35,826 bases of DNA. Source: Alphaproteobacteria bacterium RIFCSPLOWO2_01_FULL_40_26 (lineage in GTDB: Bacteria; Pseudomonadota; Alphaproteobacteria; Rickettsiales; UBA1997). A program made the translations under genes and the position numbers. Each line of letters begins with the position of its first letter. Positions within the stretch are counted from its first letter, which is position 1. Below the pieces are notes generated by a model. That model saw only the letters and a program-made list of their open reading frames with translations. It ran no database searches and was not told the DNA's origin. The DNA lies in NCBI GenBank assembly GCA_001767955.1, contig MEMO01000036.1, positions 1-35,826 on the forward strand, in the 5' to 3' direction. Shown here one piece after another: positions 9,602 through 18,512 of this stretch.

Positions 9602-10621
9602 ATGGCTAAAAAGACAAACAAAAAAACTGCGCTCAAACTAAAAAAACAAATCGCAAAAAAACAAACTGTAAAAATTGCGGCAAAAAAAATCTCAAAAAAA
9701 GCAATAAAAAAATCTCCTAAAAAACCGGCGCCAAAAACAAAATCAAAACCATCCAAAGAAAAAAAACCACACAACAAAATTAAGAACACGACAACAAAAT
9801 CCCACGTTAAAAAATCCAACAAAAAATCTCTGGCCAAGGCAATTCTAGATTCAAAAAAGAAGCCAAAAGTTCTTCCTGAAAAAACAGAAAACCATCCGCT
9901 TCAGCAAAAAATTATAAAAAAATTTGATGACAGACCAAGAACCGACAGATCAAAAATCACTTTTAAAGTTGGAGATTACGCGGTCTATCCTTCCCACGGC
10001 GTCGGCAAAATCATCGGCATTGAAAAAACCGCAATCCTGAATCAGGAGCACAACTGCTATCTGATGAATTTTGAAAAGGAAAAACTATCCATAAAAATTC
10101 CAATTGATAGCGCTGCAAGAATTGGTCTACGGCCTTTGATTTCAAAATCACAAATGGATGAAGTGTTTTCCATACTTCGCAGCGGAATTAAAAAACTCAA
10201 AGGCATGTGGAGCAGAAGAGCGCAAGAATATGAAACCAAAATCAATTCCGGAGACATCATCCTTCTGGCTGAAGTTTTACGCGATTTAACCCGCGATGTT
10301 GAAGAAAGTGAAAGATCATATTCCGAACGCATCATCTACGAAACTGCAATTCACCGCCTGGCCAGCGAATATGCGGTGATTTATGGAATAAATGTTGATG
10401 AAGCCAAAGAAAAAATAATCACCACCGCAAAAGACAAACTCGGCTCTGAAGCAAAAGCAGCGCAAAAAGATGAATTTGATGAGTTTGATCTCGAAGATGG
10501 CGAAGAAAATGAAAATGAAGAAAGCGAAGATGAAGAGGAGGAAGATGAGGATGATGATTTTGACTATAACGATGAAGATGACGAAGATGCACCAAAGAAG
10601 AAGAGGAAAAAGAAGAAATAA
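9602..10621 (+). CDS. CarD-family transcription regulator with Lys-rich N-terminal and acidic/basic C-terminal tails
   Basis: FKVGDYAVYPSHGVGKIIGIEK... CarD/CdnL domain flanked by ~115 aa of KKxxKK sequence and by EEEEDEDDDFDYNDEDDEDAPKKKRKKKK. Confidence 0.9.
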   Translation: MAKKTNKKTALKLKKQIAKKQTVKIAAKKISKKAIKKSPKKPAPKTKSKPSKEKKPHNKIKNTTTKSHVKKSNKKSLAKAILDSKKKPKVLPEKTENHPLQQKIIKKFDDRPRTDRSKITFKVGDYAVYPSHGVGKIIGIEKTAILNQEHNCYLMNFEKEKLSIKIPIDSAARIGLRPLISKSQMDEVFSILRSGIKKLKGMWSRRAQEYETKINSGDIILLAEVLRDLTRDVEESERSYSERIIYETAIHRLASEYAVIYGINVDEAKEKIITTAKDKLGSEAKAAQKDEFDEFDLEDGEENENEESEDEEEEDEDDDFDYNDEDDEDAPKKKRKKKK

Positions 10622-10624
10622 AAT

Positions 10625-11311
10625 ATGTCAAAATCCGAGACCAGACAAGCTCTAAAACTAGTCAACATAACCAAAAACTTTTTTCAAGCCGGACAGGAAA
10701 TTGTGGTGATCAAAGGCGTTAATCTTGCGATTAATAAAGGCGAGATGGTTGCCCTAACCGGCCCTTCCGGATCGGGAAAAACCACTTTGCTGCAGATTGC
10801 CGGCCTTCTTGATTTAGCAAGTTCGGGGCAAATTTTTATAAATGATGTTAACGCCGCAAAGGCCAGTGATTCTGAAAGAACCGTGATGAGAAAAAATCAC
10901 ATCGGTTTCGTTTATCAGTTTCATTATCTTCTGCCGGAATTTTCTGCATTGGAAAATGTTGCCATGCCTTTGCTGATCCAACAAAAAAACCGCACGGAAT
11001 CTTTCGCCGCAGCAGAAAAAATTTTAAATGAAGTGGAACTCGGCAGCCATTTGCATCATATGCCATCACAATTATCAGGCGGCCAACAACAAAGAGTGGC
11101 GCTAGCGCGCGCAATCGTCGCCAAACCATCTTTGGTTCTGGCAGATGAACCAACAGGGAATCTCGATTCAAATCTGTCGGAAAAAATTTTTACCCTGCTG
11201 CGCGATTTAACAAAAAAACATGAAATCGGATGTCTGATAGTCACGCACAATCTTGAGCTGTCAAAAAAGGCTGATCGTATAGTTTCAATCAGGGACGGTG
11301 TTGTTTGCTAA
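10625..11311 (+). CDS. lolD: Lipoprotein-releasing system ATP-binding protein
   Basis: GPSGSGKTTLLQIAGLLD Walker A, YQFHYLLPEFSALENVAMPLLI, LSGGQQQRVALARAI, LADEPTGNLD. Confidence 0.88.
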   Translation: MSKSETRQALKLVNITKNFFQAGQEIVVIKGVNLAINKGEMVALTGPSGSGKTTLLQIAGLLDLASSGQIFINDVNAAKASDSERTVMRKNHIGFVYQFHYLLPEFSALENVAMPLLIQQKNRTESFAAAEKILNEVELGSHLHHMPSQLSGGQQQRVALARAIVAKPSLVLADEPTGNLDSNLSEKIFTLLRDLTKKHEIGCLIVTHNLELSKKADRIVSIRDGVVC

Positions 11312-11352
11312 AAGGAGGTGGCGCGAAGCGCTGGAGAGTTTTGTGGAGGCAA
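11312..11352 (+). repeat. REP-like hairpin element A (inverted partner of element B)
   Basis: aaggaggtggcGCGCgaaGCGCtggagagttttg; flanks resemble the reverse complement of element B at 11388-11433. Confidence 0.5.
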
Positions 11353-11387
11353 ACTCGGAATTTAAAGACAGGCTCTACATCAAATCA

Positions 11388-11433
11388 CCCGTCATCGCAC
11401 TCCGTGCGATGCCACCCTCTTTTTCAAAGAGGG
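11388..11433 (-). repeat. REP-like element B with two hairpins; the distal one may act as a terminator
   Basis: CATCGCAC-tcc-GTGCGATG (11393-11411) and CCCTCTTT-ttc-AAAGAGGG followed by ttt (11415-11433). Confidence 0.55.
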
Positions 11434-11437
11434 TTTA

Positions 11438-11992
11438 TTACTGATTTTGATGAGGAGCGTAAGGGTTGTAGTAAGGGCTTTTCGCCATGTCATTTTTGAT
11501 CATGTCCTGGTTGTAGTAGTAATCTACCACATTCGCCGGATTATTTCCGGCGCCAATTAATGAACCGCTACCTGCCGATCCAACTGACGGACCAATACGC
11601 GGAATGTTAATGAAATATTCCTTCTGCTTGAAATCGCCGCATTTAGCTCTGTTCCAGGAATTAAAAGAAAATACCACTGTCATCATATCAAGCACACATC
11701 TGGTTCCATCGGCAGTTCTGTTGCCGCTGACATCGGTTCTAACAGTGCCATACCAAATATCGGTGACAAAATTTGCCGAACCGTGCCCCTCTTTAACCAA
11801 AGTCACAGTATAAGCTTTTGGCTCGATATTGATGATAGCAGGAGTTCGTCCATAATTTCTTCCTTCGATAAAAATATCCGCTCCAGGAGGATTGCTATTG
11901 ATTGAAAGATCAACCGTGCTGCCATTAAAAAAAGCACATGATGACATGCCAGCCATCAATGCAAGCATCGCAATTAAACGAATTAATTTCAT
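11438..11992 (-). CDS. PEGA-domain lipoprotein
   Basis: MKLIRLIAMLALMAGMSSCAFF lipobox; LSINSNPPGADIFIEGRNYGRTPAIINIEPKAYTVTLVKEGH is a PEGA-like repeat. Start moved inward from the track. Confidence 0.7.
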   Translation of the reverse strand: MKLIRLIAMLALMAGMSSCAFFNGSTVDLSINSNPPGADIFIEGRNYGRTPAIINIEPKAYTVTLVKEGHGSANFVTDIWYGTVRTDVSGNRTADGTRCVLDMMTVVFSFNSWNRAKCGDFKQKEYFINIPRIGPSVGSAGSGSLIGAGNNPANVVDYYYNQDMIKNDMAKSPYYNPYAPHQNQ

Positions 11993-12008
11993 AGTTTTTA
12001 GATTGATT

Positions 12009-12881
12009 TTACTGTTTCCAACGATCATGAACCCAAAACCATTGTGATGGAAACTCGCTAATCCATTCTTCAAGCTTGCAGTTAATTTTGCGAGTCAAAG
12101 AAAGAATATCAAAATTAATGTTTGTCGTTTTTTGAATTACAAGCGGTTTTTCCACATCAACACGAAAGCTGAAATCATTACCGATTCGAACAGAGCGTGC
12201 CGGAATTAATGGCACATCATATTTCAAAGCAATGCGGGCGATGGAAGTTGTGGTTATCGCATTTCCATGAAAAAATTTTATCTTCTCTCCTTCGCTGATT
12301 TTCTGATCAGCCAAGATAATCACAAACCCGCCACTCTTGATCACTTCGATAATTTTGCGATTACCGCCGGCGCTTTTTTCAATCATATCAACACCGCGAA
12401 ACTTTGCGGTCATTTCTTCAACGTATGGGTTGTTAAGCGGACGATAAACCGTGCTTACCTTCAAACCACTCTTTAAAAAAATCTTTGGCCCGATTTCCCA
12501 ATTGCCGATGTGACCGGAAAAGATTATGCCACCTTTGCCGCTTTGCTTTAAGGCCTCGATATTCTTTTTGGATTCGTCTGAAATTTCGACGATTTTGCTC
12601 AATTCATCCGGCGACAATTTTGCGATATGGGGAAACTCACCAACAATTCGCCCCAAACTATCCCACATGCAATCGAGAATTTTTTCTCTTTGATCAAAAG
12701 ACAGATTTGGCATGGCATTGCTCAAATTTTTATCAGCAAGTTTTTGCACGGAAATTTTTTTGCCGACAAATTTTGCAATCAATGCAGCAAGATTTGATGC
12801 GGCTTTGACATTCAAAGCGCCAAAAAACCACAAGCCAAATTTCACCACAATCGCCTCAAGCAAATAGCGGATTTTTTTCAT
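12009..12881 (-). CDS. Lipid A biosynthesis (lauroyl) acyltransferase, LpxL/HtrB family
   Basis: GKGGIIFSGHIGNWEIGP, YRPLNNPYVEE, ILADQKISEGEKIKFFHGNAITT, EWISEFPSQWFWVHDRWK. Confidence 0.88.
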   Translation of the reverse strand: MKKIRYLLEAIVVKFGLWFFGALNVKAASNLAALIAKFVGKKISVQKLADKNLSNAMPNLSFDQREKILDCMWDSLGRIVGEFPHIAKLSPDELSKIVEISDESKKNIEALKQSGKGGIIFSGHIGNWEIGPKIFLKSGLKVSTVYRPLNNPYVEEMTAKFRGVDMIEKSAGGNRKIIEVIKSGGFVIILADQKISEGEKIKFFHGNAITTTSIARIALKYDVPLIPARSVRIGNDFSFRVDVEKPLVIQKTTNINFDILSLTRKINCKLEEWISEFPSQWFWVHDRWKQ

Positions 12882-13846
12882 AAAATTTTTGTCAATTCGG
12901 AAATGAGCAATTCTTTATTCTCAAACTGCAATTCAACATCGAGATAAGAGATTTTTTCCTGGAATAATTTTGGAAATTTCACCCAATCTTTTTTGGTGGT
13001 AATCAGAGTGGCCTTTTTTTCTTTGGCGATTTGATGAAGATTTTCTAACTCGTGGAGTTTGTAATTGTGATGATCGGCAAAATCATGAGTTTCAACAACA
13101 TCCAGCCCCTCATTTGCAAGAAAAGAAAAGAATTTTTTGGGATAAGCCAAGCCACAAAAAGCGATGAGTTTTTGCCCTGAAAAATTTTTCAGATTCAAAG
13201 GCGTAACTTTTGCTTTAACAATTTTTTTACCGGAAATTTTTTTCATTAAAGCATCGGGGGTTTTCCCTATCGCAACAATCAGATCAACTTTTTTCAAACC
13301 AGCACAAAGTGGCTCACGCATTGGTCCGGCAGGAATCAAAAATCCGTTGCCAAAGCCAACATTTCCATCAACAACCATGATGACAAAATCACGATGTAGT
13401 GAATTATTTTGCATGCCATCATCAAGCACAATTGCCTGAAACTGGCTCATTCGCTCAATTTCCTTTGCGCCGAAAAGACGATTTTTGGAAACAAAGGTTG
13501 GAGCGGTTTGAGCCAATAATAGCGGCTCATCTCCAACCTGATTGATTTTGTATTTTTCCTTGTCCTTCAGCAGTAAAAACTCTGATCCGTCGCTCATATA
13601 ACCGCGACTCAGAAAGGCGAAATTAACCCCCATTTCATTTAGAATTTTCCCCAAAGCAATTGCGGTTGGAGTCTTTCCAGCGCCGCCGGCAATGATATTT
13701 CCAACACAAATTACTGGTTTGGAAATTTTATATGTTTTGGTGAAAAAATTGACTAAAAGAAATCCTAAAAAATAAACAAAACTGAAGGGCAAAAGAGTAA
13801 AGGAAATCAGATTCTTTTTTGTCCAGAAATTTGGAGTTTTTGGCAT
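12878..13846 (-). CDS. lpxK: Tetraacyldisaccharide 4'-kinase
   Basis: VICVGNIIAGGAGKTPTAIAL, FLSRGY, VGDEPLLLA, IVLDDGMQNNSLHRD, FADHHNY. ATGA overlap with lpxL. Confidence 0.94.
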   Translation of the reverse strand: MPKTPNFWTKKNLISFTLLPFSFVYFLGFLLVNFFTKTYKISKPVICVGNIIAGGAGKTPTAIALGKILNEMGVNFAFLSRGYMSDGSEFLLLKDKEKYKINQVGDEPLLLAQTAPTFVSKNRLFGAKEIERMSQFQAIVLDDGMQNNSLHRDFVIMVVDGNVGFGNGFLIPAGPMREPLCAGLKKVDLIVAIGKTPDALMKKISGKKIVKAKVTPLNLKNFSGQKLIAFCGLAYPKKFFSFLANEGLDVVETHDFADHHNYKLHELENLHQIAKEKKATLITTKKDWVKFPKLFQEKISYLDVELQFENKELLISELTKIL

Positions 13847-13872
13847 TTATGATTTATGATTTATGATTTACG
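13845..13872. repeat. Heptamer tandem array (ATTTATG)3-ATTTACG spanning the lpxK start and xseA stop
   Basis: Four consecutive 7-nt units read directly; overlaps CAT 13844-13846 (lpxK start) and TTA 13861-13863 (xseA stop). Confidence 0.85.
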
Positions 13873-15114
13873 AACTACCAATTGAGCTTCGCCATCACTC
13901 ATCTCAATTGTAATTTTTTCTTTCACTTTTGCTTCAGTAATTGAAGAAATCAATTTGCCTTTTTCGTCTTTTACCAAAGCAAAACCGCGTTTCAAAATTT
14001 CACGATAATGATTTGATTTGAGGAATTTTCCTAAATTTTCAAGCGCGGTTTTTTCTTCTCTTAATCTGGCATCAACCCTTGATCTCAAACATTCAAACAC
14101 AAAATCTGTTCTCTGTTTTTCAGCATTTATTTTTGCAAGAATCAGTTGGTTTGAAATTTGCAGATTACGCAATTTTTCTGCGATTTGCTCAAAAAGTTTT
14201 TTGGGATCAATCAGATATTTTCGCAGATTGTTCAGATGAATAAATCTGTTTTCTAAAAAGCTCTGCGGCAAAAATTCCAGTTTTTCTTTAAAAAAATTCA
14301 GCCGCGATTTGAGATCGAACAAAACCGGAGTCGCAAGCTCTGCTGCCGCTGTTGGCGTGGGCGCACGCAAATCAGCAACATAATCAATCAGAGTTGTATC
14401 GGTTTCATGTCCAACTGCAGAAATGACTGGAATTTCCGATTTAAAAACTTCGCGCACCAAATTTTCATCATTGAAAGCAAGAAGGTCTTCAAACGATCCA
14501 CCGCCTCTGGCAATAATCAAAACATCGGGGCGGTTTTTCTTCAAAGCGTTAAAAAATCTGATGCCGGAAATTATTTCAAAAACCGCTTTTTCTCCCTGAA
14601 CTGCAGATGAATAAATCATGAGATGAGTCCCGCAACGCGCTTCAATGCGATGTTTTATATCTTCAATTACTGCGCCGCTTGATGATGTAATAACGCCAAT
14701 AATTTTTGAGAAAAACGGAATTGGTTTTTTATGGATTTCATCAAACAAACCTTCGGCCAAAAGTTTTTGCCTGCGTTTTTCAATCATCTCCAAAATAGCA
14801 CCAATGCCGGCAATTTCCAGCTTCTCAACGATGATTTGATAGTTCGATCTACCTTCATAAGTGGTGATACGACCAAAAGCGCAAACCTGTAAACCATCGC
14901 CAATTTCAAAATCAACCAATGCTGCCAAACCGCGAAAACACACGGCAGAAAGCACAGAATTTTCATCTTTCAAATTGAAATAAAGATGCCCGGAAGCAGC
15001 ACGCTTGAAACCGCTGATTTCACCTTTGATACGAACATAACCAAACGCATCTTCAACAGTGCGTTTAATGGCGCGGGAAAATTCAGAAACTGTAAATTCT
15101 GGAACGTTGAACAA
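13861..15114 (-). CDS. xseA: Exodeoxyribonuclease VII large subunit (TTG start)
   Basis: FTVSEFSRAIKRTVEDAFGYVRIKGEISGFKRAASGHLYFNLKDE, IIGVITSSSGAVIEDI, IIARGGGSFEDLLAFND, PTPTAAAE. Confidence 0.95.
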   Translation of the reverse strand: MFNVPEFTVSEFSRAIKRTVEDAFGYVRIKGEISGFKRAASGHLYFNLKDENSVLSAVCFRGLAALVDFEIGDGLQVCAFGRITTYEGRSNYQIIVEKLEIAGIGAILEMIEKRRQKLLAEGLFDEIHKKPIPFFSKIIGVITSSSGAVIEDIKHRIEARCGTHLMIYSSAVQGEKAVFEIISGIRFFNALKKNRPDVLIIARGGGSFEDLLAFNDENLVREVFKSEIPVISAVGHETDTTLIDYVADLRAPTPTAAAELATPVLFDLKSRLNFFKEKLEFLPQSFLENRFIHLNNLRKYLIDPKKLFEQIAEKLRNLQISNQLILAKINAEKQRTDFVFECLRSRVDARLREEKTALENLGKFLKSNHYREILKRGFALVKDEKGKLISSITEAKVKEKITIEMSDGEAQLVVRKS

Positions 15115-15149
15115 ATTTATGATTTAAGACTTAAGACTTAAGATTTAGG
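15115..15149. repeat. Heptamer array, left arm (ATTTATG ATTTAAG ACTTAAG ACTTAAG ATTTAGG)
   Basis: Five 7-nt units immediately upstream of the xseA TTG start. Confidence 0.8.
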
Positions 15150-15153
15150 ACTT

Positions 15154-15317
15154 TATACTCATTCAAGCTGAAGAAGCCGAACTCTGACTTCGCCTTTTTG
15201 GTAAAAATTTGCTCGGAGAATTTGGCTGTATCACTTGATACAGCCCGCATTCTCCGTCGCAATTTTTCCTCAAAAATGCTTCGTCATAGTTCGGCTTCTT
15301 CAGCTTGAATGAGTATA
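15154..15317. repeat. ~164-bp imperfect palindrome
   Basis: Perfect 30-bp outer arms (15154-15183 and 15288-15317: TATACTCATTCAAGCTGAAGAAGCCGAACT / reverse complement), partly matching inner arms, central GGCTGTATCA-ct-TGATACAGCC. Confidence 0.92.
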
Positions 15318-15326
15318 GATTGTATT

Positions 15327-15361
15327 TAAATCCTAAATTCTAAATCCTAAATTTTAAATTC
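15327..15361. repeat. Heptamer array, right arm (TAAATCC TAAATTC TAAATCC TAAATTT TAAATTC)
   Basis: Five 7-nt units; the reverse complement matches the type of the array at 15115-15149. Confidence 0.75.
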
Positions 15362-15373
15362 TCCGGAGCTCCC

Positions 15374-16780
15374 TTGTTAAAAAAAATCAAATCCTTCCTC
15401 GTCTCCGGTGTTGAAACTTTACCAATTATTGAAGGCGGAAAAGGCGTTGGAATCACTACTGGCATGACCGCAGGCAATTTTGCAAAAGCGGGGGCTGTTG
15501 GCACTTTTTCTGGCGTTAATGCTGATTGGATTGATGAAAATGGCAGAATAATTCCGCTTGAATACAAAACCCACACACGCCGTGAAAAGCATGACGAACT
15601 AATTTCATATTCAATCAAAGGCGGAATTTCACAGGCAAAAATTGCTCATGATATTGCCGGAAAACTTGGTCGCATTCACATGAACATCCTTTGGGAAATG
15701 GGCGGCGCTGAACGCGTTTTGCATGGCATTCTTGATGGCGCCAAAGGTTTAATTAACGGCATCACTTGCGGCGCCGGCATGCCATATCGCCTTGCTGAAA
15801 TCGCCGAAAAATATCGTGTTTATTATTATCCAATAGTTTCCTCGATGCGCGCCTTTCGCGCTTTGTGGAAGCGTAGTTATCACAAAGCTAAAAATCTTCT
15901 CGGTGGCGTGGTTTATGAATGCCCGTGGCGCGCCGGTGGCCATAATGGCTTGTCAAATGCTGAAGATCCAAATGCCTATGAAGATCCATATCCCCGCGTT
16001 GCCGAGCTGCGCAGCTTTATGAATGAAATTGGTCTGCATGACACGCCAATCATCATGGCTGGTGGCGTGTGGAATTTGGAAGAATTTGAACATTGGCTCG
16101 ACAATCCTGAAATTGGCCCAATCGTTTTTCAATTCGGCACACGCCCAATCGTTACGCAGGAATATCCGGTTCCTGATGCCTGGAAGAAAAAATTGCTAAC
16201 CTTGAAAAAAGGCGATGTTTATCTCAATCGCTTCAGCCCAACCGGCTTCTACTCCTCTGCCGTTGAAAACGAATTCATTCGTGAACTCAAAGGACGCGAA
16301 ATCAGACAAGTCGAATACCGTACCAAACCAATCGATAATTTCATCTGCGAAATCCCTTTTGGCCAACGCGGACGCCTTGTTTACATTAAACCAGAAGACA
16401 AGGTAAAAGTTGATGAATGGACCAAGGCCGGCCATACTGAAAGCATGAAAACCCCGGACGAAACTTTGATGTTTGTCGATAAATCAAAATCGGTTCAAAT
16501 CATAACCGATCAGATAAATTGCATGGGCTGCCTCAGCCAATGCCGTTTCAGCAACTGGTCAGATAAACCAGAAATGAATTATACAACCGACCGCAAAGCC
16601 GATCCACGCAGTTTCTGCATCCAAAAAACATTACAAGATATTCGCCACGGAATTGACACTGAACACCAGCTCATGTTCTCCGGACACAGCGCTTATCGTT
16701 TCGCAACAGATCCATTTTATGACAATGGATTTGTGCCAACGATTAGGCAGTTAGTTGATCGAATCATGCAGGGCAAATGA
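15374..16780 (+). CDS. NAD(P)H-dependent flavin oxidoreductase / nitronate monooxygenase-like protein with C-terminal Cys cluster (TTG start)
   Basis: [56 protein letters not shown]-terminal [14 protein letters not shown]...RSFCIQ. Confidence 0.8.
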   Translation: MLKKIKSFLVSGVETLPIIEGGKGVGITTGMTAGNFAKAGAVGTFSGVNADWIDENGRIIPLEYKTHTRREKHDELISYSIKGGISQAKIAHDIAGKLGRIHMNILWEMGGAERVLHGILDGAKGLINGITCGAGMPYRLAEIAEKYRVYYYPIVSSMRAFRALWKRSYHKAKNLLGGVVYECPWRAGGHNGLSNAEDPNAYEDPYPRVAELRSFMNEIGLHDTPIIMAGGVWNLEEFEHWLDNPEIGPIVFQFGTRPIVTQEYPVPDAWKKKLLTLKKGDVYLNRFSPTGFYSSAVENEFIRELKGREIRQVEYRTKPIDNFICEIPFGQRGRLVYIKPEDKVKVDEWTKAGHTESMKTPDETLMFVDKSKSVQIITDQINCMGCLSQCRFSNWSDKPEMNYTTDRKADPRSFCIQKTLQDIRHGIDTEHQLMFSGHSAYRFATDPFYDNGFVPTIRQLVDRIMQGK

Positions 16781-18411
16781 TACCAGCCACAACCATCAAA
16801 ACAAAATTTATCTTCATCACCGGCGGCGTAGTTTCTTCTCTGGGAAAAGGCCTGGCTTCTGCTTCTCTCGCTGCGCTTCTTCAGGCTCGCGGTTATTCAG
16901 TAAAACTGCGCAAACTTGATCCCTATCTCAATGTTGATCCTGGCACAATGAGCCCGACACAACATGGCGAAGTTTTCGTCACTGAAGATGGCGCAGAAAC
17001 CGACTTGGATCTTGGACATTATGAACGCTTCACCGGCGTTGATGCCAAAAAATCCGATAATGTGACCGCAGGCCAGATTTATTTCAAACTTCTCGCCAAA
17101 GAGCGTAAAGGCGATTATCTCGGCGGCACAGTGCAAGTAATTCCGCACGTCACCAATCTCATCAAAGAATTCATTTTAAACGGTGTTTCCAATGCTGATT
17201 TTGCCAACACGGATTTTTTGCTGTGCGAGATCGGTGGAACTGTCGGCGATATTGAAGCTTTGCCATTTTTTGAAGCTATTCGCCAGCTTGGCTATGAAAT
17301 GCCAAATTCTTGCGCCTTCCTGCATCTCACCCTTCTTCCCTACATTGAAAGCGCTAACGAACTAAAAACAAAACCAACACAACATTCGGTAAAAGAATTG
17401 CGCTCAATCGGAATCCAGCCCTCAATTTTACTATGCCGCGCCGAAAGAACGGTTACACAAGCACATCTCGAAAAAATCGCTCAAATGTGTTCAGTGCCGC
17501 GATCCTGCGTGATTGCCGCACCTAATGTTAAAAGCATTTATGAAGCGCCGCTGGTTTATCATCAAAACGGGCTCGACACTGAAATTCTCAAATTTTTTAA
17601 ACTCGATTACAAAAAGAAGCCCGATCTCACAAAGTGGCTCAAGATCAAAGACGCCATCGAAAATCCGCAAAAGGAAGTGAATATTGCCATTGTTGGAAAA
17701 TATACCGACTATCGCGACTCCTACAAATCACTGCTTGAAGCCATTGACCATGCCGCATTTTCGCTGAAATCGAAAGCCAATGTCATATGGGTTAATGCCC
17801 GCAGCAGCAAAATCGATTTACCAAAAAACATACATGCCATCCTTGTTCCCGGCGGGTTTGGCGAAAGTGGCACTGAAGGAAAAATTGCCATGATTAAACA
17901 TGCGCGTATCAATAAAATTCCATATCTTGGCATTTGTTTCGGCATGCAGATGGCGGTGATTGAATATGCGCGCAACGTGCTTGATATCAAAAACGCCACC
18001 TCCAGCGAAATTGCAAAAACCGGACAATTTCTGATTGGCATGATGCATGAATGGCAAGACGGCAAAAAAACCAAAAAAGCCGGCGCAGATTTGGGCGGAA
18101 CCATGAGGCTTGGCGCTTATCCTTGTAAAATTACCAAGGGAAGTTTTGTCGAAAAAATTTATGGAAAAACCGCAATTTCCGAACGTCATCGCCATCGTTA
18201 TGAGGTAAATATCAACTTCAAAGAAAAGCTGGAAAAAGCCGGATTAATTTTCTCCGGCATGTCACCAGACAGTAAATTGCCGGAAATTATCGAAATCAAA
18301 AATCATCCTTTTTTCATCGGCGTGCAGTTTCATCCGGAGCTCAAATCAAAACCCTTTGCCCCTCATCCTTTATTTGTCTCGTTCGTTAAAGCTGCGACAA
18401 GAAATGTGTAA
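16777..18411 (+). CDS. pyrG: CTP synthase
   Basis: [76 protein letters not shown]; GATase domain [16 protein letters not shown]. Confidence 0.98.
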   Translation: MIPATTIKTKFIFITGGVVSSLGKGLASASLAALLQARGYSVKLRKLDPYLNVDPGTMSPTQHGEVFVTEDGAETDLDLGHYERFTGVDAKKSDNVTAGQIYFKLLAKERKGDYLGGTVQVIPHVTNLIKEFILNGVSNADFANTDFLLCEIGGTVGDIEALPFFEAIRQLGYEMPNSCAFLHLTLLPYIESANELKTKPTQHSVKELRSIGIQPSILLCRAERTVTQAHLEKIAQMCSVPRSCVIAAPNVKSIYEAPLVYHQNGLDTEILKFFKLDYKKKPDLTKWLKIKDAIENPQKEVNIAIVGKYTDYRDSYKSLLEAIDHAAFSLKSKANVIWVNARSSKIDLPKNIHAILVPGGFGESGTEGKIAMIKHARINKIPYLGICFGMQMAVIEYARNVLDIKNATSSEIAKTGQFLIGMMHEWQDGKKTKKAGADLGGTMRLGAYPCKITKGSFVEKIYGKTAISERHRHRYEVNINFKEKLEKAGLIFSGMSPDSKLPEIIEIKNHPFFIGVQFHPELKSKPFAPHPLFVSFVKAATRNV

Positions 18412-18434
18412 ACAAAATTATGTGTCTGGAATAT

Positions 18435-18512
18435 TTCGTGCTTCGTGCTTCGTGCTTCGTGCTTCGTGGCTTAAAATTATCGAAGCACGATGCACGATGC
18501 ACGATGCACGAA
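18435..18512. repeat. Heptamer-array hairpin, copy 1: (TTCGTGC)n / 14-nt loop / (GATGCAC)n
   Basis: 32-nt arms 18435-18466 and 18481-18512 pair with 3 mismatches at the same phase of successive units; loop TGGCTTAAAATTAT. Confidence 0.92.

Noticed and set aside
10419-10631. 70-aa minus-strand ORF opposite the CarD acidic tail
   Set aside because: His/Leu/Ser-rich shadow translation of GAN codons, fully inside a well-supported CDS.
11438-12073. Longer start for the PEGA lipoprotein
   Set aside because: Overlaps lpxL and precedes the obvious signal peptide at 11992.
13845-13872. CRISPR-like repeats
   Set aside because: Seven-nt direct units without spacers or cas genes.
15154-15317. Interpreting the palindrome as a plain rho-independent terminator
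   Set aside because: Too long, with no clear U-tract, and lying upstream of the 5' ends of both divergent genes.
18356-18496. N-terminal extension of LptE in the ORF track
   Set aside because: Overlaps the pyrG 3' end and translates the heptamer hairpin; a lipoprotein signal starts cleanly at 18497.
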